From: Adiantum capillus-veneris
Taxonomy: Eukaryota; Streptophyta; Polypodiopsida; Polypodiales; Pteridaceae
Assembly: GCA_014529385.2 (NCBI GenBank)
Contig: CM043944.1
Coordinates: 64,996,248-65,060,247, forward strand
DNA: 64,000 nt
Direction: 5' to 3'
How positions within the stretch are numbered: position 1 is the first letter of the stretch; every line of letters starts with the position of its first letter. Positions 44,651 to 57,965 of the stretch are shown piece by piece. The position numbers and the translations under genes are program-made. The notes under the pieces were generated by a model. The model ran no database searches and was not told the DNA's origin. It was given only the letters and a program-made list of their open reading frames with translations.

Positions 44651-47029
44651 GTAGTGCTCGGGCTGCTTTGAAACGTATCGGCAATGATCAAGCAAACACA
44701 ACTATATATTTAAGAAAGAGGGAGAAGGGGGAGGGGGTGCTTGTTGCATTAATACCTTCTTACAAATCTGTCATGACAAATCAAAGTGAGATTAGTATTT
44801 GTTCAACATAGCTTGCATAAATTTCACCACAACACATCACAAGAAAAGCCACCCCAATCACTGTCTTAAGGCCAGGGGAGTCCTCTCTACCCTGTCGCCC
44901 TCTTACAGTATGTGGGATTTGTGGCTAGATTGATGACAACACCAGAGACAAGCTATCAAGAACTTAACAAAAAACACCAAGACACTTACGCATCATTGTT
45001 TTCCATTACTTCACGTTGGAAGGGAGACAAAGTATCCAAGCTTAGTCCAAATCCACCCTCCTTGATTCAGCAAATGTTGGGCTTACACTAGTAGGAGAAA
45101 TGATAGATTTCCTACTCTCAATTGAATGATCACTCTCTCTCTTACAATGGCATAGAGTTCCCTTGCTAATCCCCTATTACAACACATGCACATGCATAAG
45201 ACAATGAGCTTCCACTCAAGAGCTCCTTCTAGAGAGGTTGCGCTTGGCTTCTCAAGCTATAGCATAGTGCTCTTGCTTATGGCTCCCCCTTTTGTGCTAG
45301 CTACACCCTCCTTTTCTAGAAATTTTGAAGGCTAGGGTTACTCCTCTAACCATGGTTGGGTTAGATTTTCAGCAATTTATCTAATTTCTTTTGCTTGGAA
45401 TTATCAAGAAGTTGGTGGGGAAAGAGAGAGGAGAGAAATGGATAGGACTTTTCATAGTTGGTTAGTGTTAGTAGAGTTAGTATTAATTTACAAATGGAAT
45501 TGGATATTTACAATGGGAGTATCCATGTAGGATACAAATAAGGAAGAAAAACTCTTAAGAGGTAAGAAAAGGTGGATTTCTTACAAGGTTGATGCTCCAA
45601 GTGTCTTGAGTAGGGCCAATTTTTGACGCTTGTTGACGGTCCACTAGCTTTGACGGTACATTTTTTCTCCACTCTTGACCTTCCTTGAGAGACAAGGTAA
45701 TTGAAGCTGAGTAATCAACCACCATGATGCTGTCTTTTAAGAGAAGAGGCTGAATTTTGTGGTTTTTTTTTGTAGATATGGGTAAATTGGAGGAGGAAAA
45801 ATGAGACTAGGTGGTCAATTTTGGAATGGAATTGTGTGTGGGAGGTATGAGTTCACCATGGTTTCTCTTATTCTTCAAGGTTGAGGAGAAGGTGAGTAGG
45901 GTGCAGAGAGGAGTGGTGAGAGAGGTGGGGATGATGAGTGGAGAAGTGTGTGTGAAAGAGGAAAATGATAAAGTGGAAGAGAGAGTGTGGCTGCATAGCA
46001 TGGGAAAACTGGTGTCCACTAATCAAATCATAGCTCACAGCTCGTAGCTCAAAAAAATATGAAAACATTTGAGGCAAAAGTTCAGCCCACGAGCTACAAC
46101 TTTTGTTTGTACCACCTTTTCAAATTCGGAGAGCAAGTGAACTTTAAAAATTCAGCAAAACCGACCGTTTTTTTCCACTGCACAAGGTCCTTGTGGGGTC
46201 CTTCTTTGGATGATTCTTTTGAATACCTCCAAGAGTGAGCCCTCCATAGTGCATGTATGCATGCCACCTACCCTTGACCTTATTTGGTAGGTCTATAATT
46301 GAAGATATTGTTGAGGTTATGATATAAGTGAATAGTACAACTAAGAAAATCAAATATTGAGGGGTCTAAAAAATTTGTACATGTCAAATATAAATAATAT
46401 AAGTGGAAAAAATATAAAGGGGTCAAAAGAAATCTCTCTCATTATGAGGCTACCATAAAAAGATAAATATTTTTGGTGTTCTAAAAAAAAACAAAATAGA
46501 TGTAGGAAGGGAAAAATCACAACAGTGAAAAAATATACACATAAATAAAACTAGTTTTTTTTTGTATTTTTGTTGGGGTGGAGTTACACCAAATATAAGA
46601 GAAGCTTACATGAAAATTTTTCTATATGGAATAAAGAATATGAAAAATGGTAAGAAAAATTGTGGTAATGGTGAGGCAATGTACAGAGCATAAATAACAC
46701 ACACCTAGGTAGAAATATTTAAATAAATACCAAAATAATTATGAAAAAATCTTTTATTTAGGCCCTATATACAAAGAAATATTTACATACGCATGGGCTA
46801 TAATATACTTATATTTTTTATTTATTTTTTATTTATTTTTTATTTTTTTGGCTCAACTAGCCCAATGACTAGCTAATTGAGGGTTTTTAAAGAAGATATG
46901 GAATAAGTCCCGTGACTCACGCACGCCTATGTATAGTGAAATGGTAGGGATAGCCACAGTGTTTGGGTAATTTTGGTAGGGTGAGGTAACTCACTGTGAC
47001 AATTACAAAGAGACGAAAAACGGCTATCA
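44416..47029 (-). repeat. LTR2 of the Tat array (shared, chimeric)
   Basis: 2614 bases. The left part (to about 45.8 kb) matches LTR1, for example gtggcctccaagcactcttc and the GA tract context. The right part (from about 46.05 kb) matches LTR3, for example cattatgaggctacc and aaaaaaaaacaaaatagatg. The TATA box has changed (ctagaaaagg on the minus strand; base 45316). Confidence 0.9.
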
Positions 47030-47057
47030 TTAGCCCTCCCCCTGGATGATGGTATAT

Positions 47058-50000
47058 TCATGTACCATCATAGAGCATCTTTTCCAAAGAGAGTGCTTCA
47101 GAGTCCTTGACGAGATCTTTATTGTTTGGCCCCTTAGAATTTTGGCTAGAGTTACACTCATGCTTCATGTAACAATACTTACATGAGACAGTGGCCTTTT
47201 GACAGATCTTTGGTAGATCCTTTGGTAGAAGGCGACTCAAATAGTGCTTCAAGCGATACCCGTTTACTTTCCTGGAGTGCTCTTTACCATTCAAGTCCAT
47301 AAGCTGATAGTAACTTGAATTGAAAGCCTTCTTGACTATGTATGGCCCTTGCCATCTTGTTTCAAATTTGGCATCAAAACGATTATCGAGTCGATTGTCA
47401 TACCTTAGCACAAGATCTCCTTCATTGATGCCTTTGTCCTTCAGTTTCTTGTCAAGCTTCTCCTTTGTCTGTGTGGCTTTCCTCTTATAGCACTCGTATG
47501 CTGCTTCTCTTTTCCACTCAAGCTCAGCTAAGGTAAGAAGTCGATCCATCCATGCTTCTTGATCATCTTGTGCTGATTTGCCATGAAGTCGCATTGTTGG
47601 AATGTTTAGCTCAATTGGTTGTAAAGCCTCTTGACCATAAACCAAGTGAAATGGTGTGAACTCCGTGGCTTCCCTATATGTGGTTCGATACGCCCACAAG
47701 GCACCATCCAAGAAGTCATCCCACAACTTTGTCTTGTTTTTCACCATCTTTCTAATGATGCCTGCAATGACACCATTAGCTTTTTCTACCACACCATTTG
47801 ATTGGGGATAGTAGGGTGTACTGTGACGATGTAGAATGCGAAGCTCTTCACAAACTTCTGTGAGCAAGCCCTTTCTAAACCCTGGACCATTATCAGAAAC
47901 AATCTCCAAAGGTGTGCCAAATCTACAACAAATGTGATTGTACACAAACTTGCTAAGTGTCCTCTCATTCACTCTTGCCACACTTTGAGCTTCCACCCAC
48001 CTAGTCATATAGTCTACAGCCACTCGAATGTAGAGTTTACCATTTTTTGTCCTAGGTAGAGGACCCATAGCATCAATGCCCCACTTTTCAAAGGGTCCAT
48101 TTGCAAGCACTATTTGCCTCGGGCCATGCACCAACCTTCTATTTCCATTTATCTGACAATTGTGACAGCTTTTACACCAATGTTGAACATCCACATGCAA
48201 GCTTGGCCAAACATACCCCGCAAGCAAAATCTTCTTCAGAGTTGATTCTTGGGCAAAATGACCACCACATGCCTCTTCATGCAAACCTTTTAGAATGGCT
48301 GGAATTTCCTCGATAGATGGTACTCTTCTGCACACTTGATCCTTCCCTCTTTGATAGAGGGAGCCTTCTAGGAAGAGATATGCGCTTGCCTTCTTCATGA
48401 GTCTCCTCTTCTGAGCCTTTGTGAAGTCTTGTGGAAACTCACTCTCCAAAATGTTGCCAATAATGGGAGCCAATGACTCCAATCCCTGGTACCTCGGTTG
48501 CTTCATAGTTGCTGCCACCATGATGACCTGCACTTCTTTCTCAACACATGTAACTACTTGCTGTGCAAGTAAATCGGCATCTTCATTCTGTTTCCTAGGA
48601 ATATGATATAGTTGCACTTCTTCAAATTGATTAAACATCTTATGAATGGCATGAACTTTAGTACTTAAGCTTTCATTCTTGCATGCCCAAATGCCTAAAA
48701 TCTGTTTAACAATGAGAAGTGCATCTCCCTTTACCATGAGACGTTTTATCCCTTGGCCAATGCACATCCTCAAACCATGAAGTAGTGTGTCGTATTCTGC
48801 TTCATTGTTGCTAGTTGAACCTGGTAGATTGACCTTCTCTTTCATGACCACCTCTCCACTTGGGTTGAGCAACACTAGCCCTCCCCCTGCTTTCCCTGTG
48901 GCTCGTCGAAAAGCTCCATCAAAGAACAAGGTAAAAGCATTGGGAATACTTTTTGGTGGTGGCAATGGTAGGGTCTTTACTTGAGGCACCTTAATTTCCG
49001 TCTCATGTACCCTATAAGTGAGAATCCCTGCCAATTGTGCACGCACACTATCTTCTACCTTGAAAGAGTATTGAAACTCTTGCAACTCCATAATCCACTT
49101 TGAGATCCTAGTACTAAGATTCATTTGAGATGACACCCAAGGGAACAAATTCTCTGCGGTGAGGATTACAAAAGGTTTTGGGAGCAAGTAGGATCTAAAA
49201 TTTGTCAATGCAAACATGAGAGAAAGCATCATGAGTTCTGCTTCTGTGTAGTCTCTCTCCAAAGCATTCATGACCCTACTAGCAAAGTAGATGGGTCGCA
49301 TCCTTGTACTATGGGGATCTTGTTGTAGCAACACGGAACCAATTGTTTCCCTTCCAACACTAGAGCTAACAAAGAATGTGTACTCCCAACAAGGAGGCAT
49401 GAGTGTTGGTAGCTCTGACAAAATGACTTTAATGTTACAAAAATACTCTTCAAGCTCATCAAACCATGCAAATTCTACTTGTTGTGTCAGCTTTTGCAAA
49501 GGATGAAGCAACTCCGAGGCTAAGTGAATGAAGCGTGACATATACTTCAACTTCTGAATGAAAGAGATGACCTCCTTAAGACTCTTCGGTGATGGGAGCT
49601 CAATAAAAGACTTTGCCTTTGAAGGATCCACCTCAATGCCTTTATAGGAAACCTTGTGACCGAGCAAGATCACTTCATCCTCACCTATGTGGCACTTGTC
49701 GGGGTTGAGTTGACCTCCCATGTCGTAGAGCTTCTTTAAACCTTCTTCTACCCTTTGTAGATGCAATGATTTTGAGCTATAAATGAAGAAATCATCAATG
49801 AACACCCTAATTGACTTTCCAAAGAATGCTTGAAACACCATGTTCATGAAACGTTGGAATGTTGCAGGAGCATTTGTCAGTCCAAACGGCAAGACTCTAA
49901 AAGCATAACAACCCCAAGGAGTGATAAAGGTTGTTTTCAATTGATCCTCCAATGCAATACCTATTTGAAAGTAACCCGAGTAGCCATCACACACAGTGTA

Positions 50001-52337
50001 CTTCTCATGACCAGCTACTTCATTTAGTATCTCATCCTGAAATGGGAGGGGAAAGTGATCTCTTTTTGTTGCCTCATTAAGTGGACGATAATCCACACAC
50101 ACCCTCCACTTTCCGTTTTTCTTAGGAGTGACAACAACGGGAGAGACCCACTCTGAATTCTCCACTGGATAAATGAAACCTGCTGCTACAAGCTTTCTTA
50201 CCTCCTTGAGTAAAGCCTGCTCCTTGATGACTCCTAGACTTCGTAGCTTTTGAGCCTTAGGTGTGGTCTCTGGCTTCAACTCAATTTTGTGTTGAACAGC
50301 ATCTACTCCACGCACATCGGTGTAGTCTTTAGCAAAATTCCTAGGAAATTTCCTCAGCACACATTTGAACTCCTCTCTTTCATCCTTTGTAAGTGTTGTT
50401 GATAGAATACCTTCCAGCATCCCTTCATCTTGAACACCTTCGTTCTCTTGAGGACCTACCTCCTCCAAGCCTTGACAAGAGGTCTCTTGGTTGCTTGGCT
50501 TAAACCTTACCCCCATGACTTCGATGGGAGACTCCTCTTCAGTAATGCTGCCGCTACTTTCTTCTTCTAAAGTGCTATCGGTCCAACCTTCTTCCGTCTC
50601 ACTTTGAGATGATTCTTCATGGAGCTCCTCTTGGCGTTGCTCCTTCATGTCAAAGACAACCTATTTAAGATTTTCATTCCTGCAAATTAATTTCCCTCTC
50701 TCCCAATCCTGCAAACCTCGCATTTTCATTAGCCATGGTCTTCCTAGGATAAATGGATAACCACTTCCCTTGGTCGACATGACATAGAAATCCACTGCCT
50801 TCTTAATGCCAAAGGCCTCCACAGAAACATTTTTACAAATGCCTACGCACCTAGCCTTGCTATTGTTTGCCATTTTCACTTTGATTTCAGGTGTCTCATG
50901 GATGTGCATGCCTAGTCTTTGCATGAGCCCTTCTGTCATGATGCAAATTTGTGCACCCCCATCCACTAGACCTTTCCTAACCAATCTTCCTTTTATGTAA
51001 CAATCTAGCACAGGTGTAATATCCTCGTTCATTTAAGCATGTGCAATTTTTACAACAGGAAAACTCTCTTTTACCTTTCTCCTAGTGCTAACTGCCTTTG
51101 TTAAATCCCTCCTAACTTGTGGACATAATGCAAGAAACTGAGGCCATGAGATATCACGACCCTTAGCTCGCATGTCTTCCAACAGGTTGTATGGAGCCAT
51201 ACCATGTCCAAGAGGGAAGTCTTGGAGATTGATACGACGTCGAGTCCTCTTAGCTTCCTTGGTCTCCTTTGCCTTCTTGCCTTGTCCATGGTCACTCTGT
51301 GATGGGACACCCTCTTTCTCTTTACCTTTTCCTCGGCCACGCTTAATGCCATTTGCTTCCATGTCAACTTCATTTGAATTTGTCACCTCTACCACATGCA
51401 CATTTGGATCTGGCAAAGGTGGAACTCCTTCTACCCCTTGTGGAGGTGGTCTTGGTCCATTTGGTCTTTGTAGAAGCCTTGGTTGTTGACCAGTTCCTTC
51501 ACCTGCATTCATCACTGGGTAATTCAAGTTAGGTCTCCCTGGCTCCCCACGGGGCCAAGGACAATTATACATCCCATGTCCAGACTCTCCGCAATTCCAA
51601 CATTGCAAGACTCTCCTAGGTCATGGATCTGGCTCTTCAGACTTCTTTGCTTGTCCCTTTGGACCTACAGCTTGTGCAAGGTGAATTGACAGGCTGCTTA
51701 AAGATTCGTTTAACTTCTCAATTACTTCCGCCGTTACCTCAGGAAGCTCCCTCGATGTTGATGCTTGTGACTTACCTTTGGGTCTAGGACCTTCTATTGG
51801 AACCTCTCCCCTTAAGCACTTGAGTTTCCTATATTTCTCAGCAGCCCTAGTTTGAGCTGCATCAAAGGTAGCAGGTGCACCCGCCTCAACTTTTACCTTA
51901 AGGTCAGGAAAGAGTCCAGCTATGAACCTCTCCTTCTTTAGAAATTCTGCACCATCACCAGGGTTAGCAACATTTCGTATCCATAGAGCCCAAAGACGTA
52001 GAAACTCTTGCTTGTACAAGTAGTAGTCATCTAAGTCTTTTTGCTTATGAGAAACAATGTCTTGCCATAATTTTTGAGTGTTTTGGGGATCAAAGAAGTA
52101 TTTCTTGAAACGATTCAAAACTTCTGTGTAATTCCCCTTAACTTCCTCAGGCAAAGAGTCAAACCAAGTGCTAGCATCTTTCCTAAGGACCACCTCAAAC
52201 ATTTCTACACGTTCTTGATCAGTTATTATCCTCTTGATACGGCAAGACATCTTGAAATTCGCTAAAAATAATTCTGCATCCTCTCCAGGCTCTCCAAAGA
52301 AAAGAGAATACCCAGACATTTGGCGTTGGCTTTCCAT
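47058..52337 (-). pseudogene. int2 gag-pol polyprotein (Tat lineage)
   Basis: It is colinear with int1. Gag begins at ATG 52337. Stops are at about 51619 (CGA to TGA just before the knuckle), 51031 (AAA to TAA) and 50650-50660 (TAG). The frame 50648-47058 is then open for 1196 codons through RT (FIDDFF), RNase H, aRNH and integrase (GIDAMGP, SDNGPGF, VVEKANG) to the end. The protease keeps Asp (LVDGGAQ), unlike int1. The first RNase H also reads VSSSVG, so this loss is shared. The integrase zinc part is HEEACGG..CKSCHNC. All three breaks lie in gag and protease; pol itself is open. Confidence 0.92.
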
Positions 52338-52386
52338 TGAATTGATTTCAAAGTGACACCCGTTTTGTTTTTCTTCTTAAAAAGAT

Positions 52387-52638
52387 TTACACAATAATGT
52401 TTTCTAGCTTGCAATCTATTCTAAAACAAAATAAGATATTCACATCAAATGACCTATGATAATCAATAAGAGGTAGGATGACAGGGTTTGGTGATGCGAG
52501 AATTTCTCCTACTCTTTGGGCACCAAACATGAACACCATACGTTGTTGAAAATGGATTTTCCTACTAATTGCAATGTTTATTCTAATGTGTGGAGTGAAA
52601 TGGAAGGGGAAAACCTCTATTCCTGGGCCATTATCCAT
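52387..52638 (-). CDS. Leader small-protein domain, copy b, int2
   Basis: Same as int1 copy b through SFDVNI; then a one-base loss shifts the frame, so it ends differently (about 83 residues instead of 72). This is a recent change in this copy. Confidence 0.55.
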   Translation of the reverse strand: MDNGPGIEVFPFHFTPHIRINIAISRKIHFQQRMVFMFGAQRVGEILASPNPVILPLIDYHRSFDVNILFCFRIDCKLENIIV

Positions 52639-52659
52639 GCGCTATGCATGACCTAATGC

Positions 52660-52872
52660 TTAAAACAAAACAAAAATATAGACGTCCAAACTAAGGTCGT
52701 ACCTAATGAGAGGCAAAATAAAAGGATTTACTGAAGCGTTTATCTCGGCCAGCCTAAGAGGACCTAAAATTCTACGAATGACACGTTGAAATTGCAACTT
52801 AGTACTAACAATTATGTGTACCTTTTGCCTTGCAATGGGAATGAAGGGATCATACAAATTTTCGTGATTCAT
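52660..52872 (-). CDS. Leader small-protein domain, copy a, int2
   Basis: 70 residues, with only a few differences from the int1 copy a (such as DPFIPIARQK for DSFNPIARQK). ATG and stop are conserved. Confidence 0.6.
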   Translation of the reverse strand: MNHENLYDPFIPIARQKVHIIVSTKLQFQRVIRRILGPLRLAEINASVNPFILPLIRYDLSLDVYIFVLF

Positions 52873-52947
52873 GCAAACTACTTGACTATGCTAAAGGTTG
52901 ATTCTACACAAAAATACACAAGCCGTTCCTCCGTGGGGGCACCAATT

Positions 52948-53206
52948 TGAGGCGGTCCGGGGCGGGCAACAAGGAGAGCAACCTCTAGACACCCTTCAAG
53001 GCTCCCGTGCTGCTCAATGGGGCTGGGGCACAACACAACACAAACCAAAACAACAAACGCACAGCCAAATCCCAACTACACAAGGGGCACCACCTAGTTT
53101 AAGAGCGAACTAGGACGCAAAAGAGGAGAATCGTTAGATCAACCCACAAACAAGCAAGGAATTTACACTAACCCTAACACCAATGGAACACTCTCACACA
53201 CTAAAA

Positions 53207-53284
<78 letters not shown>

Positions 53285-55659
53285 TGCTAGTGCTGCTTTG
53301 CAGTGTATCGTTAATGATCAAGCAAACATATATATATATATATATGTAAGAAAGAGAGAAAAAGGGGGAGAGGGTGCTTGTTGCATTAATACCTTCTTAC
53401 AAATCTGTCATGACAAATCAAAGTGAGATTAGTATTTGTTCAACATAGCTTGCGTAAATTTCAGCACAACGCATCACAAGAAAAAACCACCCCAATCACT
53501 GTCTTAAGGCCAGGGGAGTCCTCTCCACCCTGTCGCCCTCTTACAGTATGTGGGATTTATGGCTAGATTGATGACAACACCAGAGACAAGCTATCAAGAA
53601 CTTAACAAAAAACACCAAGACACTTACGCATCATTGTTGTCCATTACTTCACGTTGGAAGGGAGACAAAGTATCCAAGCTTAGTCCAAATCCACCCTCCT
53701 TGATTCAACAAATGTTGGGCTTACACTAGTAGGAGAAATGATAGATTTCCTACTCTCAATTGAATGAACACTCTCTCTCTTACAAATGGCATAGAGTTCC
53801 CTTGCTAATACCCTATTACAACACATGCACAAGCATAAGACAATGAGCTTCCACTCAAGAGCTCCTTCTAGAGAGGTTGAGCTTGTCTTCTCAAGCTATA
53901 GCATAGTGCTCTTGCTTATGGCTCCCCCTTTTGTGCTAGCTACACCCTCCTTTTATAGCAATTTTGAAGGCTAGGGTTACTCCTCTAACCATGGTTGGGT
54001 TAGATTTTCAGCAATTTATCTAATTTCTTTTGCTTGGAATTATCAAGAAGTTGGTGGGGAAAGAGAGAGGAAAGAAATGGAGGTGATAGGACTTTTTATA
54101 GTGGGTTAGTGTTAGTAGAGTTAGTATTAATTTACAAATGGAATTGGATATTTACAATGGGAGTATCCATGTAGGATACAAATAAGGAAGAAAAACTCTT
54201 AAGAGGTAAGAAAAGGTGGATTTCTTACAAGGTTGATGCTCCAAGTGTCTTGAGTAGGGCCAATTGTTTACGCTTGTTGACGGTCCACTAGCTTTGACGG
54301 TACATTTTTTCTCCACTCTTGACCTTCCTTGAGAGACAAGGTAATTGAAGCTGAGTAATCAACCACCATGATGCTGTCTTTTAAGAGAAGAGGCTGAATT
54401 TTGTGGTTTTTTTATAGATATGGGTAATTTGGAGGAGGAAAAATGAGAATAGGTGGTCAATTTTGGAATGGAATTGTGTGTGGGAGGTATGAGTTCACCA
54501 TGGTTTCTCTTATTCTTCAAGGTTGAGGAGAAGGTGAGTAAGGTGCAGAGAGGAGTGGTGAGAGAGGTGGGGATGATGAGTGGAGAAGTGTGTGTGAAAG
54601 AGGAAAATGATAAAGTGGAAGAGAGAGTGTGGCTCCATAGCATGGGAAAACTGGGGTCCACTAATAAAATCATAGCTCACAGCTCGTAGCTCAAAAAAAT
54701 ATGAAAACATTTGAGGCAAAAGTTCAGCCCACGAGCTACAACTTTTGTTTGTATCACCTTTTCAAATTCGGAGAGCAAGTGAACTTTAAAAATTCAGCAA
54801 AACCGACCGTTTTTTTCCACTGCACAAGGTCCTTGTGGGGTCCTTCTTTGGATGATTCTTTTGAATACCTCCAAGAGTGAGCCCTCCATAGTGCATGTAT
54901 GCATGCCACCTACCCTTGACCTTATTTGGTAGGTCTATAATTGAAGATATTGTTGAGATTATGATATAAGTGAATAGTACAACTAAGAAAATCAAATATT
55001 GAGGGGTCTAAAAAATATGTACATGTCAAATATAAATAATATAAGTGGAAAAAATATAAAGGGGTCAAAAGAAATCTCTCTCATTATGAGGCTACCATAA
55101 AAAGATAAATATTTTTGGTGTTCTAAAAAAAAACAAAATAGATGTAGGAAGGGAAAACTCACAATAGTGAAAAAAAATACACATAAATAAAACTAGTTTT
55201 TTTTGGATTTTTGTTGGGGTGGAGTTACACCAAATATAAGAGAAGCTTACATTAAAATTTTTCTATATGGAATAAAGAATATGAAAAATGGTAAGAAAAA
55301 TTGTGGTAATGGTGAGGCAATGTACAGAGCATAAATAACACACACCTAGGTAGAAATATTTAAATAAATACCAAAATAATTATGAAAAAATCTTTTATTT
55401 AGGCCCTGTATACAAAGAAATATTTACATACGCATGGTCCATAATATACTTATATTTTTTATTTATTTTTTATTTTTTTGGCTCAACTAGCCCAATGACT
55501 AGCTAATTGAGGGTTTTTTAAGAAGATATGGGAAAAGTCCCGTGACTCACGCACGCCTATGTACAGTGAAATGGTAGGGATAGCCACAGTGTTTGGGTGA
55601 TTTTGGTAGGGTGAGGTAACTCACTGTGACAATTACAAAGAGCCGAAAAACGGCTATCA
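52948..55659 (-). repeat. LTR3 of the Tat array (5' LTR of int2)
   Basis: 2712 bases, TGAGGCGGTCCGGG to CGGCTATCA, followed by the GCAC target copy. Same subtype as the outer partial LTR. GA tract 53212-53281, TA tract 53329-53345, TATA box 53951-53957 (minus). Confidence 0.92.
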
Positions 55660-55663
55660 GCAC

Positions 55664-56595
55664 CTAAGGACAAAAAGCAAGGTAAACCCAGGGGACCCTC
55701 TTATAAGCTCAAGTTTGACATGGAATTAGCTACAGATTTAAAGAAAGTCTTTGAAGAGAAAATTCTGAATAGCAAGGTGGAGCTCACATTGGGTGATATA
55801 TTGGGCATTGCCAAAGGTGAGTTTCATGAGGAGATAATAGATATCATCAAAAGGAAGTGGCAGATACCAAGTGAACAGGAGCCGGAGTCAGTGAAGAACC
55901 AGGCGCTATGCCACATTGAAGCAATTCTTGACGACTATGAAGAGTATTTGGCGAATCTTGAAGAAGAAGAAGAGTCGAGGTCTGTGGTGGTGTCAAATCC
56001 AACCGTACTTGAGGTAAGGCATGTTCATTTCAATGAAGATGAAGATAGTGAAAGAATACCAAGGAGTCACTTTTCAAGGACTCATTGGGCAAGAGAAACA
56101 ACCGAAACTATTGTAAAGCTTGGTGACATCGAAGAACCGGTCTTAGCACTCATAGATCATGGATCGGAGATCAATTTGATGGCTAAAAGCTTGCACAAAA
56201 AGGGGAAATGGCCTATTGATGTGGACCATGGTTGACGAATTCGAGCTGCCAATATGCTTCCAGGCGACCTCTATGGTGCATGTGCCAATGTTAAGGTAAC
56301 TGTAGGGGATGTCTGAGATGAGCAAAACTTCTTTATATAGGATCATTCCTCTTATTCTTTAATTTTGGGGCAACCATACATTACGGCTGTGCAAATGGAA
56401 ACCAAAGTGCTGGATGATGGCTCAGCCTATGCCAGGGTTCGGAGCCGTGATGGTAAGAAAGTAGTGCAATTCTTGAATGTATGTGTTGACCATGCTAGGA
56501 ATAAGGATAGTCTACGTGATCATCCAATGACGAAGATACGCAAGGAGTTTAGAGAACATAGGTTTGCACAGGATTTTCTTGGAGTGCCATTATAA
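55664..56595 (+). pseudogene. Family B gag end and aspartic protease
   Basis: Continues gag after the Tat insertion: LGDILGIAKGEFHEEIIDIIKR, an acidic linker (EEYLANLEEEEESRS), then a protease with VLALIDHGSEINLM (56141-56182; Asp-His-Gly-Ser at the site) and LILGQPYI near 56355. Stops at 56233 (TGA) and about 56314 break it. The C-terminal part has VLDDGSAYARVRSRDGKK and FLNVCVDHARN. The region after the protease (56661-57077) is acidic and of unknown role. Confidence 0.8.
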
Positions 56596-56660
56596 AGCAG
56601 GACTATGGTGGTACAAGTGAGGAGAAGTTCTCGCACAGAGAAGCTTTCTCTTCGGGGTTT

Positions 56661-57965
56661 TTGGGGTTAACATCTGAAGGTTCAGTCTCTTTCAAAAAAT
56701 TTAATGATCTGCCAAAGTGGGAAAAACAGTATGTTTCAGGTATTCAAAGTGAATTGCAGGGTTGTGATGTGCTTGAATCTGATGATGTGATTTCAGGAGT
56801 CTTTGAAGAGGTATCTTATGAAGATACTATGTCAGTGCTTGAAGAGATCAGGCAAAACAGGTTACAAAGCAGAACTGAAGTAGTCAAGGTCCATTCAATG
56901 GACATGTATGATGAGTTGAGTTTATATGAAGCACTTATGCATATTGAAGATGATTCAGGTGAAACTTTGGAAGCACAGGTAGAGACAAAATACAAGACTG
57001 TTGCAAAGAAAGTGAGGCCAGTGGCTACACCGCTGCTAGAAGGAAGTGATGGGATGATCAAGGAGGCTTCTCGATAGCCTATACTTAGAGATCCAAAGAA
57101 CATAGGGCATAAGTTTACTAAGGAGACAATGCAGCAGCTGAAGGTTGGTGAAGATAGTTTCCTCAATTAAGAGGAGATCAAATGTTTTCAAGGTATGCTC
57201 GAAAAACATGATAAAACTTTCAATTTTGAGCCAAGTGAGATAGGGTGTGTGGATCCGAATTTTGTTTCACCAATGGTTATTTTCACTGTTCCACACATGC
57301 CATGGAGCTTGCGTCCTATTCCAGTTCCTAAAGCTCACTTGCCAAAGCTCATCAATTTGCTTAATGAAAAGATTCAAATGGGAATTTTGGAGCCGTCATG
57401 TGCTCCGTATTCCAATCGATGGTTTACTGTTCCGAAGAAAAATGGTACATTAAGGTTCATTTAGGATATGCAACCGGTTAACAAGGTAACAATCCGCAAT
57501 GTGGGGACTGGCCCAATTGTGGATGAATTTGCTGAGGCCTTTGCAGGTAGATCTATTTACTCCATGGGCAATCTTTATTTAGGATATGATCAATTCCAGT
57601 TAGCTTTGGAGAGCAGGGATCTTACTACAATGCGTACTCCTCTTGGTTTGGTAAGGATGTGCACTTTGCCACAGGGTGCTACTAATTCAATAGCTCATAT
57701 GATCAACGGCATGAATAAGGTATTAAGGGACTTTATCCCACATGTTACCATGCCTTTCATTGATGGTCTACCAATTAAGGGATGTGAAGAAGGATCAAAA
57801 GATGAAGCAAAAGACCAGAGGGGGTGCAGACAGTTTGTTTCTCAATATATTGCTGACTGTGATGCTATATTATCAAGGCTTGAAGAAGTTAACTTAACAC
57901 TTTCAGATCAAAAATCAACTTTTGGAGCTAAGGATCTTAATTGTGGGACACATGTGCAGTTCTGA
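56661..57965 (+). pseudogene. Family B reverse transcriptase
   Basis: Frames 56661-57077, 57195-57464 and 57468-57965 share one frame with stops between them. RT motifs: SLRPIPVPKAHLPK, GILEPSCAPYSNRW, FTVPKKNGTLRFI, VNKVTIRNVGTGPIVDEF, YDQFQLA, RTPLGLVRM and LPQGATNS. The catalytic site reads PFIDGLPIKG (57756-57785), where the second Asp of the usual F/Y-x-D-D motif is Gly (57765-57767). A conserved GCEEGSKDEAKD follows. Unlike the Tat RTs here it lacks the SGYFQ form. Confidence 0.87.

Larger units (their letters stand above)
35346..55659 (-). mobile_element. Nested tandem Tat-family array: partial LTR, LTR1, int1, LTR2, int2, LTR3
   Basis: The insertion is 20,314 bases, flanked by the 4-base duplication GCAC (35342-35345 and 55660-55663). 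All units run on the minus strand. Each junction is seen directly: LTR ends TGAGGCGG/CTATCA, a PBS right of LTR2 and LTR3 left edges, and a polypurine tract beside the right ends of LTR1 and LTR2. LTR2 serves both as the 5' LTR of int1 and as the 3' LTR of int2. Confidence 0.92.
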
